A DNA stretch of 64,000 nucleotides from PBB1 sp965229345 (GCA_965229345.1 OZ245872.1:2356001-2420000); one strand, 5' to 3'; positions 33,643 through 44,966 are shown, counted from the stretch's first letter. Program-made: numbers and translations. The notes: generated by a model not told the origin, from the letters alone.

Positions 33643-35040
33643 ATGAACGCCGTGCTCCAACCCGCTTCGACACGCACCACCGCCGAATGGCAGGCAGCCG
33701 ACACGGCGCACTACCTGCACCCGTTCACCGACTTCAAGTCGCTGGCCGGCAAGGGCTCCAGGGTCATCACCCGCGCCGACAACATCTACCTGTGGGACAG
33801 CGAGGGAGCCAAGATCCTCGACGCGATGAGCGGCCTGTGGTGCGTGAACGTGGGCTATGGCCAGCAGGAATTGATCGATGCGGCCACGGCCCAGCTGAAA
33901 CAGCTGCCGTTCTACAACTCGTTCTTCCAGACGGCCACGCCACCGGCCATCGAACTGGCCGAGCTGCTGGCCCAGGTGACACCGCCACAGTTCAACCACG
34001 TGTTCTTCTCCGGATCGGGCTCCGAGGGCAACGACACCGTGGTTCGGATGGTGCGGCGCTACTGGGACCTGCTGGGCCAACCCGAGCGCAGCGTCATCAT
34101 CAGTCGCAAGAACGCGTACCACGGCTCGACGATGGCCGGCGCCTCGCTGGGCGGCATGAGCTACATGCATGCGCAGGGCGGTCTGCCGATTCCCGGCATC
34201 GTGCACATGGAGCAACCGTTCTGGTTCGCCCATGGCCACGGCAAGACCCGCGATGAATTCGGCCTCGAAGCCGCCCGCTGGCTCGAAGCGAAGATCCTGG
34301 AAGTGGGGCCCGACAAGGTGGCGGCCTTCATCGGCGAACCGGTGCAAGGCGCCGGCGGCGTGATCGTGCCACCCGCGACCTACTGGCCCGAGATCCAGCG
34401 CATCTGCGACCAGTACGGCATCTTGCTGGTGTCCGACGAAGTGATCTGCGGCTTTGGCCGCACCGGCCAATGGTGGGGCTGCGAGACGATGGGTTTCCGG
34501 CCCGATCTGATGACCTTCGCCAAGGGCGTCACCTCCGGCTACATCCCGCTCGGTGGCGTGATGGTCGGCGACCGCATCGCCCGGGTGATGATCGACCAGG
34601 GTGGCGAGTTCGAGCACGGCTACACCTACAGCGGCCACCCGGTGGCCTGCGCGGTCGCGCTCGCCAACATCCGGCTGATTCAGCGCGAAGGCCTGGTCGA
34701 CAAGGTGCGCACCGACACCGGCCCTTACCTGGCGGAGCACTTCAAGGCGCTGGCCGAGCACCCGCTGATCGGCGAGGCGCAGTCGGTTGGCCTGATGGGC
34801 GCGCTGCAGATCGTCAAGGACAAGGCCGCCGGCACCTGCTTCGACGGCACGCTGGAGGTCGGCATGATCTGCCGGGGCCACTGCTTCGCCAATGGCCTGA
34901 TCATGCGGGCCGTCGGCGACCGGATGATCATTGCGCCGCCCCTGGTCATCACCCGCGCCCAGATCGACGACATGGTGGCGCTGATTCGTTTCTGTCTCGA
35001 CGCCACGCTGCGCGACCTGCAGCAGCGAGGCCTGATGTGA
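33643..35040 (+). CDS. spuC: Putrescine:pyruvate aminotransferase (SpuC-like)
   Basis: The 465-residue class III PLP aminotransferase resembles Pseudomonas SpuC, which converts putrescine to 4-aminobutanal with pyruvate as acceptor. Motifs are DAMSGLWCVNVGYGQQ, FFSGSGSEGNDTVVRM, ILLVSDEVICGFGRTG and the PLP Lys in MTFAKGVTSGY. It gives the island a second, transaminase-based entry route beside PuuA. ATG 33643 (MNAVLQPAST) follows a GGAACC stretch; an in-frame start ten codons upstream is less likely. Confidence 0.88.
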   Translation: MNAVLQPASTRTTAEWQAADTAHYLHPFTDFKSLAGKGSRVITRADNIYLWDSEGAKILDAMSGLWCVNVGYGQQELIDAATAQLKQLPFYNSFFQTATPPAIELAELLAQVTPPQFNHVFFSGSGSEGNDTVVRMVRRYWDLLGQPERSVIISRKNAYHGSTMAGASLGGMSYMHAQGGLPIPGIVHMEQPFWFAHGHGKTRDEFGLEAARWLEAKILEVGPDKVAAFIGEPVQGAGGVIVPPATYWPEIQRICDQYGILLVSDEVICGFGRTGQWWGCETMGFRPDLMTFAKGVTSGYIPLGGVMVGDRIARVMIDQGGEFEHGYTYSGHPVACAVALANIRLIQREGLVDKVRTDTGPYLAEHFKALAEHPLIGEAQSVGLMGALQIVKDKAAGTCFDGTLEVGMICRGHCFANGLIMRAVGDRMIIAPPLVITRAQIDDMVALIRFCLDATLRDLQQRGLM

Positions 35041-35138
35041 ACCTCATGCAATGGCTCGCCCTTTGCTTGTCATAGACGCTGCACACTCTCATCTTCGATC
35101 AATCCCCTGTTGACGCAACGCCGTTTGGAGACTTCACC

Positions 35139-36278
35139 ATGATCCGATCGCCACTGAACCCGATGCGCAAGGTGCTGGCCACCGTGCTGACCACCGCAGT
35201 TGCCAGCTCTGCCGCGTGGTGGGCCGGCCCGGCCGCGGCGCAAGACGAGGAGAAGGTGCTCAACATCTACAACTGGTCGGACTACATCGCACCGGACACG
35301 ATTGCGAATTTCGAGAAGGAAACGGGCATCAAGGTCCGCTACGACAACTTCGACAACAACGAAATCGTCCACGCCAAGCTGGTGGCCGGCAAGACCGGCT
35401 ACGACATCGTGGTGCCCTCGTCGAACTGGGCCAAGCTGCAAGCCGACGGTGGCCTGCTTGCCAAGCTCGACAAGTCGCAGCTGCCCAACTACAAGAACCT
35501 CGACCCGGTCATCCAGGCGCAGCTCGCCAAGCTCGATCCCGGCAACGACTACATGGTCAACTGGCTCTGGGGCTACACCACCGTCGGCATCAATGTCGAC
35601 AAGGTGAAAGCGGCTTTGGGTGACTTGCCGATGCCGGCCAATGCGTGGGATCTCGTGTTCAAGCCCGAGTACGTGTCGAAGCTGAAATCGTGCGGCGTCT
35701 CGTTCCTCGATTCGCCGACCGAAGTGGTGCCCGCCGCGCTGCACTACCTGGGCAAGCCGTCGTTCAGCAAATCGGCCGCCGACTATGCCGCCGCCGCGGC
35801 GCTGCTGAAGACCATCCGCCCCAGCGTCACCTTGTTCAGCTCATCGGGCTACATCAACGACATGGCTGGCGGCTCGATCTGCGTGGCGCTGGGCTGGTCG
35901 GGCGACATCAACATCGCCCGTCAGCGCGCGATCGATGGCAAGACCGGGCAGAAGATCGAAGCATTGATCCCGAAAACGGGCGGCCTCTTGTTCTTCGACG
36001 TGATGGTGATTCCGGCCGACGCACCGCATCCGGGCAACGCACTGAAGTGGATCAACTACATCCTGCGCCCCGAGGTGCACGCTTCCTTGACCAACAAGGT
36101 GTTCTACGCCAATCCGAACGCCGCCTCACGCCCGTTCGTCAAACCCGAGGTGGCCAACAACCCTACGGTGTTCCTGTCGGAACAGGACATGAAACTGATG
36201 GCCGCACCCGACTCGCTGGCCAACGACCTGCGCCGTCTGATGACGCGCACCTACACCTCCTTCAAGACCGGCCTTTGA
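35139..36278 (+). CDS. potF: Putrescine-binding periplasmic protein PotF
   Basis: This 379-residue solute-binding protein delivers putrescine to the PotGHI-type ABC importer. It has a signal peptide (about 1-31, ending GPAAAQ) and the family stretch VLNIYNWSDYIAPDTI with the Trp-Ser-Asp binding residues, then GYDIVVPSSNW. It is followed by the ATPase and two permease genes in the standard order. TTTGGAG precedes the ATG at 35139. Confidence 0.94.
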   Translation: MIRSPLNPMRKVLATVLTTAVASSAAWWAGPAAAQDEEKVLNIYNWSDYIAPDTIANFEKETGIKVRYDNFDNNEIVHAKLVAGKTGYDIVVPSSNWAKLQADGGLLAKLDKSQLPNYKNLDPVIQAQLAKLDPGNDYMVNWLWGYTTVGINVDKVKAALGDLPMPANAWDLVFKPEYVSKLKSCGVSFLDSPTEVVPAALHYLGKPSFSKSAADYAAAAALLKTIRPSVTLFSSSGYINDMAGGSICVALGWSGDINIARQRAIDGKTGQKIEALIPKTGGLLFFDVMVIPADAPHPGNALKWINYILRPEVHASLTNKVFYANPNAASRPFVKPEVANNPTVFLSEQDMKLMAAPDSLANDLRRLMTRTYTSFKTGL

Positions 36279-36290
36279 TGCCCTGACCAG

Positions 36291-37426
<1,136 letters not shown>

Positions 37427-37430
<4 letters not shown>

Positions 37431-38350
37431 ACAAGCGCCTCGCCCGCTGGTTCAGCGGCCGGTCGGCGGTGATCGGCATCCCCTACGGCTGGCTGCTGCT
37501 GTTCTTCCTGTTCCCGTTCCTGATCGTGATGAAGATCAGCGTGTCGGAGATGGAAACCGTCACCTTCAAGGACATCGTCACCTACACCGATGGGGCGCTG
37601 GCGCTGACGCTGAAGTTCACCAACTACATCTTCATCACGCAAGACGATCTGTACTTCAAGACCTATCTCTCGAGCCTGAAGTACGCCGCGGTGACAACCG
37701 CCTTCTGCCTGGCCATCGGCTATCCCTTCGCCTACTTCATGGCGCGCGCCAAGGCGACCGTCCAGCCCGCGCTGCTGATGCTGGTGATGCTGCCGTTCTG
37801 GACCTCGTTCCTGTTGCGCGTGTACGCGTGGAAGGGCTTGCTGAGCGAGAACGGCTGGGCGCACAACGTCCTGGTGGGCAGCGGCCTCGATCAGGTGCTG
37901 GCGTCGCTCGGGCTGATCTCGGCGCCGGGTCAGCTGATGAACACGCCGTTTTCACTGGTGCTGGGCATGACCTACACCTACCTGCCCTTCATGATCCTGC
38001 CGCTGTACTCCAACCTGTCGAAGATGGATCTGCGGCTTCTGGAAGCTGCTGCCGACTTGGGCGCCACACCCTTTGTCGCCTTCTGGAAGATCACCGTGCC
38101 GCTGTCGAAGGCCGGGATCATCGCCGGCTCGATGCTGGTGTTCATACCGTGCGTTGGCGAGTTCGTCATCCCCGAACTGCTGGGCGGGCCGCAGACACTG
38201 ATGATCGGCCGCGTGCTGTGGGACGAGTTCTTCAGCAACAACGACTGGCCGATGGCGTCCTCGGTCGCGGTGGTGATGGTGCTGCTGATCATCGTGCCGC
38301 TGGCGATCTTCAACAAATACCAGGCCGAGGCCACGGAGGTGCGCAAGTGA
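37427..38350 (+). CDS. potH: Polyamine ABC transporter permease PotH
   Basis: The 307-residue inner-membrane permease has about six transmembrane segments, beginning with IPYGWLLLFFLFPFLIVM, and the ABC-interaction EAA loop in LEAAADLGATPFVAFWKITVPLS. It forms the translocation channel with PotI. The start overlaps the ATPase stop and the stop overlaps the potI start, a tight operon. Confidence 0.94.
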
Positions 38351-39189
38351 CCGCGGCTACCTTCAACCGCTGGTTCGGCAAGAGCTGGCTGGCGCTGGGC
38401 TTCGCCTTCCTGTACCTGCCGATCATTGCGCTCGTTGTCTTTTCGTTCAATGACTCGCCGGTGCCCAACGCCTGGCGCGGATTCACGCTGCGCTGGTACA
38501 CCGCGCTGGCAGCCGACAACGAGATGATCACGGCGTTCTTGCTGTCGATGAAGATCGCGTTCTTCACCGCCTGCGCGTCGGTGGTTCTGGGCCTGCTGGC
38601 TGCATTCGCGCTGGTCAAGTACCGGCGCTTCACGGGCCGCACGCTGTTCTCGGGCATGGTGAACGCGCCGCTGGTGATGCCGGAAGTCATCGTCGGCTTG
38701 TCGCTGCTGCTGATGCTGGTGTCGGTGCAACGCGCTCTCGGCTTCCCGGAACGCGGGACCCTGACCATCTGGATGGGTCATCTGCTGCTGGGCATGTCCT
38801 ACGCCACCGTGGTGATCCAGGCCCGGTTGCAGGACCTCAACCCCCAGCTCGAAGAAGCGGCGATGGACCTGGGCGCGCGGCCGTGGCAGGTGTTCACGCT
38901 GGTCACGCTGCCGATGATTTCGCAGTCATTGCTGTCGGCCTGGCTGCTGACCTTCACGCTGTCCCTCGACGACGTGGTGCTGTCGGCCTTTCTCTCCGGC
39001 CCGGGCTCGACCACGATGCCGCTGGTCATCTTCTCGCGCGCGCGGCTGGGCCTGAACCCGTCGGTGAATGCGGTGGCGACGGTGATCGTCGTCGTCGTCG
39101 CCATCGGCGTGGTGGTCGCGAGCTACCTGATCGCGCGCGCGGAGCGCAACCGCTCCCTGGAAGTCGCGGCCGCCAATCGCGCCAGTTGA
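38347..39189 (+). CDS. potI: Polyamine ABC transporter permease PotI
   Basis: The 280-residue second permease has six membrane segments (first: WLALGFAFLYLPIIALVVFSF) and the EAA loop EEAAMDLGARPWQVFTLVTLP. It starts with GTG at 38347 in a GTGA overlap with the potH stop; a longer open frame upstream lies wholly inside potH in another phase and is not coding. It completes the potFGHI importer, and an outer-membrane porin gene follows after 48 bases. Confidence 0.93.
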   Translation: MTAATFNRWFGKSWLALGFAFLYLPIIALVVFSFNDSPVPNAWRGFTLRWYTALAADNEMITAFLLSMKIAFFTACASVVLGLLAAFALVKYRRFTGRTLFSGMVNAPLVMPEVIVGLSLLLMLVSVQRALGFPERGTLTIWMGHLLLGMSYATVVIQARLQDLNPQLEEAAMDLGARPWQVFTLVTLPMISQSLLSAWLLTFTLSLDDVVLSAFLSGPGSTTMPLVIFSRARLGLNPSVNAVATVIVVVVAIGVVVASYLIARAERNRSLEVAAANRAS

Positions 39190-39237
39190 ACCAGCACCGA
39201 GTCTCTTCCCCTCCGATTCACCGACCGAGGATTGAAC

Positions 39238-40653
39238 ATGAAGCTCTGGCAACCCACCCTGCTGACCTTGGCCATCGCCGCCGCACACCCGCTGCCCGCG
39301 GCAGCCGGCACCAATGAAGAGCTGCTCAAGGAACTGAGGGCGCTGCGCGATCGCGTGACGCAACTGGAAGAGAAGCTGAAGACGGTCGAAAAGGCGAAGG
39401 CGGTGGCAGCGCCACCGGCGCCCGTCGCCGTGGCACCACCGCCGCCACCACCCGCACCGGCGGGCATGACGCCCGACCAGGCGCGTGAGCTTTCAAGGCT
39501 CGCCATCAAGGTCGACTCGCTCGAAGAAGCTCAGGAAAGCTCGTTCTCCAAGGGCATGACGATCAACGGCAGCATCGACCCGACCTTCATCTACAACCGC
39601 GCGCAGAACCGGGCGGGCTTTCAGCTGCTGAACCAGGTGCAGATCGGCCCCTACGCGTACGACAACTCGTTCTTCGGCACCGTCACGCTGGACATCCAGA
39701 AAGAACTGGAAGGCGGCACCAAGTTTCGGGTGACGCTGATGCCCGAACGTGGCGTCGGCTCGCAGATCAACTTCGCCTCGATCGTTCACGAAGCCACGGT
39801 GTCGATACCGCTGGACGGCGACAACACCCGCTTGATTGCCGGGCAGATCCCGGACTGGTCTGGCTATGAGCTGCTGCCCTCCAAGGACAACAAGCTCGTC
39901 ACGCACAACCTCTTGTTCGACATGATCGCGCCACTGGCCTATACCGCCGTCGGCCTGGATCTGAAGCGCGGCCCCTGGGCGGTCAAGGTGGTCGGCGGCA
40001 ATTTCAACTCGACCAAGCGATCCCCCAACGAAAAGTCGCCCGTGCTGGCCTACCGTGGCGACTACTCGATCAACGAATACTCGGGCATCGGGTTTTCGGG
40101 TGTTCATGGCAAGGCCGCCAATCTGGTGAACAGCACCGGCGACACCGGCCTGAACCTGTTCGAGGTCGATGGCTACTACACCCGCGGCGACTGGACTGCT
40201 CAGGGCCAGATCAGCTACGGGCAGCAGGCCAAGGCCGCCATTGCGACCAAGGACGACGGCAGCCTGCAGACCGCGCGCTGGGTGGGTGTCTCGGCGCTGG
40301 CAGCGTACAAGTTCACGCCGCGCCTGGAAGGCGTCGTCCGTGGCGACTACATCTACAACCGACAGCATGGCGGCGGCATGCTGGGCTTCACCTGCGACTC
40401 GCTCAACGGCATCGGGCCGGGCGGCTTCATCGATACCGATCCCGATGGAAACACCGTCTGCCCTTCGGGATCGCACGGGGCCAACCGTTATGCGCTGAGC
40501 GTGGGCGGCAATTTCCACTTCAACGAGTACACGATCTTCAAGCTGGAATACCGTTTCGACGGCGCAACCAAGCGCGTGTTTGAGTACGTGGACAACGGCA
40601 CCTTCAAGAAGACCAACCACCTGCTCGGCGCGCAGATGGTCGTGAGCTTCTGA
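39238..40653 (+). CDS. Outer-membrane porin-like beta-barrel protein
   Basis: The 471-residue product has a signal peptide (PTLLTLAIAAAHPLPAAAG), a coiled-coil segment (ELLKELRALRDRVTQLEEKLKTVEK), a Pro/Ala linker and a C-terminal beta-barrel ending with a Phe (MVVSF), the usual barrel-insertion signal. Alternating aromatic strands are evident. It is probably a DUF3138-type Burkholderiales porin, though that family name is not certain. Its place inside the pot/puu operon suggests an outer-membrane route for polyamines. The last base overlaps puuC. Confidence 0.85.
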   Translation: MKLWQPTLLTLAIAAAHPLPAAAGTNEELLKELRALRDRVTQLEEKLKTVEKAKAVAAPPAPVAVAPPPPPPAPAGMTPDQARELSRLAIKVDSLEEAQESSFSKGMTINGSIDPTFIYNRAQNRAGFQLLNQVQIGPYAYDNSFFGTVTLDIQKELEGGTKFRVTLMPERGVGSQINFASIVHEATVSIPLDGDNTRLIAGQIPDWSGYELLPSKDNKLVTHNLLFDMIAPLAYTAVGLDLKRGPWAVKVVGGNFNSTKRSPNEKSPVLAYRGDYSINEYSGIGFSGVHGKAANLVNSTGDTGLNLFEVDGYYTRGDWTAQGQISYGQQAKAAIATKDDGSLQTARWVGVSALAAYKFTPRLEGVVRGDYIYNRQHGGGMLGFTCDSLNGIGPGGFIDTDPDGNTVCPSGSHGANRYALSVGGNFHFNEYTIFKLEYRFDGATKRVFEYVDNGTFKKTNHLLGAQMVVSF

Positions 40654-42152
40654 TGAACAGCGCCGCTGCGTCCCGCGATTGGCATGCGCTGGCTGCAGCG
40701 TGCCGGCCCGATGGCCGCATGCTGATCGGTGGCGAGCGGCGGGCGGCGGCGGCGGGCGAAACATTCGCCTGCCTCTCGCCGATCGACGGCCGCACGATCG
40801 CCCAGGTGGCGCGCGGGCAGGCAGCGGACATCGATGCCGCAGTGCGCTCGGCGCGCCGGGCCTTCGACGACGGCCGCTGGGCCCACAAGCCACCGGCAGT
40901 CCGCAAGAAGGTGCTGCAGCGCTTCGCCGAAAAGATCCTGGCCGCAAAAGACGAGCTCGCACTGCTCGAAACACTGGACATGGGCAAACCGATCCAGCAC
41001 AGCCTGGGTGTCGACGTCGCGTCTGCCGCGCGCTGCATCGCCTGGTACGGCGAAGCGGTCGACAAGGTGTACGACGAAATCGCCCCCACGGCGCGCAGTG
41101 CACTCGCGTTGATCACGCGCGAGGCCATGGGCGTGGTCGGCGCCATCGTGCCCTGGAACTACCCGATGATCATGTCGGCGTGGAAGCTCGGGCCGGCACT
41201 CGCTGCGGGCAACAGCGTGGTGCTCAAGCCCAGCGAGAAGTCGCCGCTGACCGCGCTGCGCCTGGCCGAGCTGGCCATCGAGGCCGGGCTGCCCGAAGGC
41301 GTGTTCAACGTCGTGCCGGGCTACGGCCACGAGGCCGGCGAGGCGCTGGCGCTGCACATGGAGGTCGATGCGATCGGCTTCACCGGGAGCACCCGGGTGG
41401 GCCGCAAGATGCTCGAATACGCCGGCCGCAGCAACCTGAAGCGCGTCTACAACGAACTCGGCGGCAAGTCGGCGTTTCTGGTGTTCGACGACTTCAACGA
41501 CGTCGCGCGCGCCGCCTGCACCGTGGCCGGCAGCATGTTCTTCAACCAGGGCGAAAGCTGCAATGCGCCGTCGCGCGTGCTGGTGCATGACAGCGTGGCC
41601 GACGAATTCATTGCCACCGTCGCGGCCGAAGCGCCGAAGTACCAGCCCGGCGACCCGCTCAGCGGCTCTGCACCGATGGGCGCGCTGGTCGACGACGGCC
41701 AGCTGCGCACGGTGCTCGGCTACATCGATGCAGGCCACACCGAAGGTGCACGGCTGGTGGCTGGTGGCCGCCAGGCGCGTGCCGAGACCGGCGGCTACTT
41801 CGTCGAGCCGACGGTGTTCGACGGCGTGACCAACCAGATGCGCATAGCCCGCGAGGAGATCTTCGGTCCGGTGATGTCGGTGATCCGCTTCAAGACCGAG
41901 GCCGAGGCGATCGCGATCGCCAACGACTCGCCCTACGGATTGCAGGCGAGCGTGTGGAGCCACCAGATCGACCGCGCCCACCGTGTCGCCCGCGCCTTGC
42001 GCGCTGGCACGGTGCATGTGAACCAGTACGACGAAGACGACATCACCGTGCCCTTCGGCGGCTTCAAGCAGAGCGGCAACGGCAGAGACAAGTCGCTGCA
42101 CGCGTTCGACAAGTACACCGAGCTGAAAACGACGTGGATCAGGATTGATTGA
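40653..42152 (+). CDS. puuC: Gamma-glutamyl-gamma-aminobutyraldehyde dehydrogenase PuuC
   Basis: PuuC oxidises the aldehyde made by PuuB to gamma-glutamyl-GABA. The 499-residue aldehyde dehydrogenase carries AIVPWNYPMIMSAWKLGPAL, the NAD strand GFTGSTRVGRKM, the catalytic Glu in YNELGGKS and Cys in NQGESCNAPSR, and the C-terminal PFGGFKQSGNGRD. It could also oxidise 4-aminobutanal from the SpuC route. The start overlaps the porin stop by one base. Confidence 0.92.
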   Translation: MNSAAASRDWHALAAACRPDGRMLIGGERRAAAAGETFACLSPIDGRTIAQVARGQAADIDAAVRSARRAFDDGRWAHKPPAVRKKVLQRFAEKILAAKDELALLETLDMGKPIQHSLGVDVASAARCIAWYGEAVDKVYDEIAPTARSALALITREAMGVVGAIVPWNYPMIMSAWKLGPALAAGNSVVLKPSEKSPLTALRLAELAIEAGLPEGVFNVVPGYGHEAGEALALHMEVDAIGFTGSTRVGRKMLEYAGRSNLKRVYNELGGKSAFLVFDDFNDVARAACTVAGSMFFNQGESCNAPSRVLVHDSVADEFIATVAAEAPKYQPGDPLSGSAPMGALVDDGQLRTVLGYIDAGHTEGARLVAGGRQARAETGGYFVEPTVFDGVTNQMRIAREEIFGPVMSVIRFKTEAEAIAIANDSPYGLQASVWSHQIDRAHRVARALRAGTVHVNQYDEDDITVPFGGFKQSGNGRDKSLHAFDKYTELKTTWIRID

Positions 42153-42154
42153 TG

Positions 42155-42235
42155 AGAGCCCCCCAGTCGCTGCGCTCCTGCCCCCAAGGGGCGCCGTCCG
42201 GCTTGGGGCGGCCCGGCGCTCGGACGTGTTTCCTT
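42155..42235. repeat. Dispersed C/G-rich intergenic element
   Basis: The stretch GAGCCCCCCAGTCGCTGCGC, then CCCCCAAGGGGCGCCGTCCG and GCTTGGGGCGGCCCGGCGCT resembles short extragenic repeats scattered through many Burkholderiales genomes. CCCCAAGGGGC forms a small palindrome. No second copy occurs in this window. It separates puuC from gabT. Confidence 0.5.
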
Positions 42236-42249
42236 CGATGGAGACTGAA

Positions 42250-43533
42250 ATGAACCATTCACCCAACGAACAACTGATGGCCCGCAAGGCCGCGGCGACG
42301 CCGCGCGGGGTGGGTGTGATGGGCACCTTCTTCGCCGACCACGCCGAGAACGCCGAGCTGTGGGACATCGAAGGCCGCCGCTACATCGACTTCGCGGGCG
42401 GCATTGCGGTGATGAACACCGGGCACCGCCACCCGAAGGTCATTGCGGCGATCGAGGCACAGCTCAAACGCTACACCCACACCTGCTACCAGGTGGTGCC
42501 TTACGAGGGCTACATCGCGCTGGCCGAGAAGCTCAATGCGCTGACGCCTGGCACGCACCCGAAGAAGACAGCCCTGTTCAGCACCGGCGCCGAGGCGGTC
42601 GAGAACGCGATCAAGATCGCCCGCGCTCACACGAAACGCGCCGGCGTCATCGCCTTCAGCGGCGCCTTCCACGGCCGCAGCCTGTTCGCCGTGGCGCTCA
42701 CCGGCAAGGTGCAGCCCTACAAGGCGCAGTTCGGGCCCTTCCCGCCCGAGCTGTACCACGTCCCGTTTCCCTGCCACTGCGCGAACCTCGACGATGTCAA
42801 GAAGGCCGTCTACCAGCTGTTCAAGGCCGACATCGAGCCCAGCCGCGTGGCGGCGATCATCTTCGAGCCGGTGCAGGGCGAAGGCGGCTTCAATGTGATC
42901 CAGCCGGCGGCCGTGCAGTGGCTGCGCGAACTGTGCGACGAGCACGGCATCGTGATGATTGCCGACGAGGTGCAGACCGGATTCGGCCGCACTGGCCGGC
43001 TGTTCGCGATGGAGCACTTCGATGTGGTGCCCGACATCCTGATCAGCGCCAAGTCGCTGGCCGCCGGCCTGCCGCTGTCGGCGGTCACCGGCCGCGCCGA
43101 CATCATGGACGCGCCGAACCCCGGCGGCCTCGGCGGCACCTATGCCGGCAACCCGGTGGCCATCGCGGCGGCGCACGCGGTGATCGAGGTGATGGCCGAA
43201 GAAGGATTGCCCGAGCGTGGTCAGCAACTGGGTGACCGGTTGAAGGTGCTGCTGAACGACCTGCGCGCCGAGGTACCGCAGGTCGCCGATGTGCGTGGGC
43301 TGGGCGGCATGGTGGCAGTCGAGTTCAATCGGGCGGGCACGGCCGAGCCCGATGCCGATTTCACCAAGCGGGTACAGACCGCCGCCTTGAAGCATGGCCT
43401 GATCCTGCTGACCTGCGGCGTCTACGGCAATGTCGTGCGCTTCATGTTCCCGCTGACCATCCCGACCGCGCATTTCGACGAAGCCCTGGGCCTGCTGACC
43501 ACGGCCTTGCGCGATGCGGTCCGGTCCGCTTGA
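42250..43533 (+). CDS. gabT: 4-aminobutyrate aminotransferase GabT
   Basis: GabT transfers the amino group of GABA to 2-oxoglutarate, yielding succinate semialdehyde. The 427-residue class III aminotransferase has FAGGIAVMNTGHRHPKV, FSTGAEAVENAIKIAR, EPVQGEGGF, IADEVQTGFGRTGRLFA and the PLP Lys in ISAKSLAAGLPLS. ATG 42250 has GGAG six bases upstream; the frame also contains an ATG at 42238 without a good site. It ends the catabolic route to the TCA cycle; gabD is not in the window. Confidence 0.92.
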   Translation: MNHSPNEQLMARKAAATPRGVGVMGTFFADHAENAELWDIEGRRYIDFAGGIAVMNTGHRHPKVIAAIEAQLKRYTHTCYQVVPYEGYIALAEKLNALTPGTHPKKTALFSTGAEAVENAIKIARAHTKRAGVIAFSGAFHGRSLFAVALTGKVQPYKAQFGPFPPELYHVPFPCHCANLDDVKKAVYQLFKADIEPSRVAAIIFEPVQGEGGFNVIQPAAVQWLRELCDEHGIVMIADEVQTGFGRTGRLFAMEHFDVVPDILISAKSLAAGLPLSAVTGRADIMDAPNPGGLGGTYAGNPVAIAAAHAVIEVMAEEGLPERGQQLGDRLKVLLNDLRAEVPQVADVRGLGGMVAVEFNRAGTAEPDADFTKRVQTAALKHGLILLTCGVYGNVVRFMFPLTIPTAHFDEALGLLTTALRDAVRSA

Positions 43534-43537
43534 GGCG

Positions 43538-44917
43538 ATGAACGCACGCGCCTCCGACATCACGCCGGCGACCTTTCAGGCGCTGCGCGAGCGCCTCGCC
43601 GCCGACGGCGTGCACAGCCTGCTGGCGCAGTTCACCGACGTGCATGGTGTCGCGCGCGGCAAGCTGGTGCCGTTGAACCAGCTGGAACTGCTGATGACCG
43701 AGGGCGTCGGCTTCGCCGGCCCGTCGATCTGGGGCACCGGCCTGCCGCGCACCGGCCCGCGCGCCGAGTACTACGGCCGTGGTCAGATCGACACCGCACG
43801 CACCCTGCCCTGGATGCCCGGCATCGCCCGCGTGGTGTGCGACGGCTTTGTGGCCGGCGAACCCTTCGACGCCTGCCCGCGCCAGGTGCTGAAACGGCAG
43901 CTCGCCCGCCTCGCCGAACGCGGCTGGGCCTTGCGCACCGGCATCGAGCCTGAGTTCTTCCTGCTGCGCCGCACCGCTGATGGCTACGGACCGGCCGACC
44001 CGCACGACCGGCTCGACAAGCCGTCTTATGACCTGAAAAGCCTGCCGCGCCAGCGCGAGTTCCTGCATCAGTTGGCCGATGGCCTGACCCGCTGCGGGCT
44101 CGACGTGTTCCAGATCGACCATGAAGACGCGCACGGCCAGTACGAGCTGAATTTCCACCATGCCGACGCGCTCGCCAGCGCCGACCACCTGATGCTGTTC
44201 AAGCTGGCCGCGCACACGCTGGCCGAGCAGCACGGCATGGTGTTCTCGATGATGCCCAAGCCGTTTGCCAATCAGCCCGGCAGCGGCATGCATTTCCATG
44301 TGTCGTTGTGGAACGCACCCGGCGCGAGCCGCACCGCGCTCGATGCGCGCTGCGTGTTCGACGACGCATCGCAAGACCTGTCGCTGATCGGCCGCCAGTT
44401 CACCGCCGGTGTGCTGCATCACGCCGACGCGCTGTGCGCGATCGCCGCGCCCACGGTCAACAGCTACAAGCGCTTGACCGTCGGCGAGTCGATCACCGGC
44501 ACCACCTGGGCGCCGGCCTATGTGGCGCACGGGCCGAACAACCGCACCGCGCTGGTCCGCACGCTGAAGGGCCGCATCGAATGGCGCGTGCCGGATGCAT
44601 CGGCCAATCCCTATCTGGCCACCGCCGCGCTGATCGCCGCTGGGCTCGACGGCATAGCCCGCCAACTCGACCCGGGCCCGGCCTGCACTGAAGACCTGTT
44701 CCAGCTGAGCCTGCCGCAGATCCGTGATCGCGGCATCGCGGTGCTGCCGCAAAGCCTGTCAGCAGCGCTCGATGCGCTGGAGGCTGATGAAGTGATCCGC
44801 GGCGCGCTCGGCGACACCTTGTCGCGCGAGTTCATACGCCTGAAGCGCGCTGAATGGACAGACTACGCGCGGCATGTCAGCCCATGGGAGATGGCGCGCT
44901 ACGCCGAGGCGTTCTGA
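43538..44917 (+). CDS. Second glutamine-synthetase-like ligase (GlnT/PuuA paralogue)
   Basis: The 459-residue product is a type III-like glutamine synthetase homologue with LLAQFTDVHGVARGK, GIEPEFFLLRR, QIDHEDAHGQYELNFH, PKPFANQPGSGMHFHVS and WRVPDASANPYLATAAL. It differs from the PuuA in this island, so it probably ligates glutamate to another amine (for example methylamine, ethanolamine or a different polyamine) or makes glutamine analogues. It follows gabT after four bases, so it belongs to the operon. The substrate is not determinable here. Confidence 0.8.
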   Translation: MNARASDITPATFQALRERLAADGVHSLLAQFTDVHGVARGKLVPLNQLELLMTEGVGFAGPSIWGTGLPRTGPRAEYYGRGQIDTARTLPWMPGIARVVCDGFVAGEPFDACPRQVLKRQLARLAERGWALRTGIEPEFFLLRRTADGYGPADPHDRLDKPSYDLKSLPRQREFLHQLADGLTRCGLDVFQIDHEDAHGQYELNFHHADALASADHLMLFKLAAHTLAEQHGMVFSMMPKPFANQPGSGMHFHVSLWNAPGASRTALDARCVFDDASQDLSLIGRQFTAGVLHHADALCAIAAPTVNSYKRLTVGESITGTTWAPAYVAHGPNNRTALVRTLKGRIEWRVPDASANPYLATAALIAAGLDGIARQLDPGPACTEDLFQLSLPQIRDRGIAVLPQSLSAALDALEADEVIRGALGDTLSREFIRLKRAEWTDYARHVSPWEMARYAEAF

Positions 44918-44949
44918 GCGCTGCTGCCGCTCAGGGTAATCACTCCCGA

Positions 44950-44966
44950 CACCTGCCGCGCAGGTG
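44950..44966 (+). terminator. Hairpin after the polyamine operon
   Basis: CACCTGC (44950-44956) pairs perfectly with GCAGGTG (44960-44966) around CGC. No T-run follows, so it is a weak or rho-assisted terminator candidate behind the last ligase gene. Confidence 0.4.
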
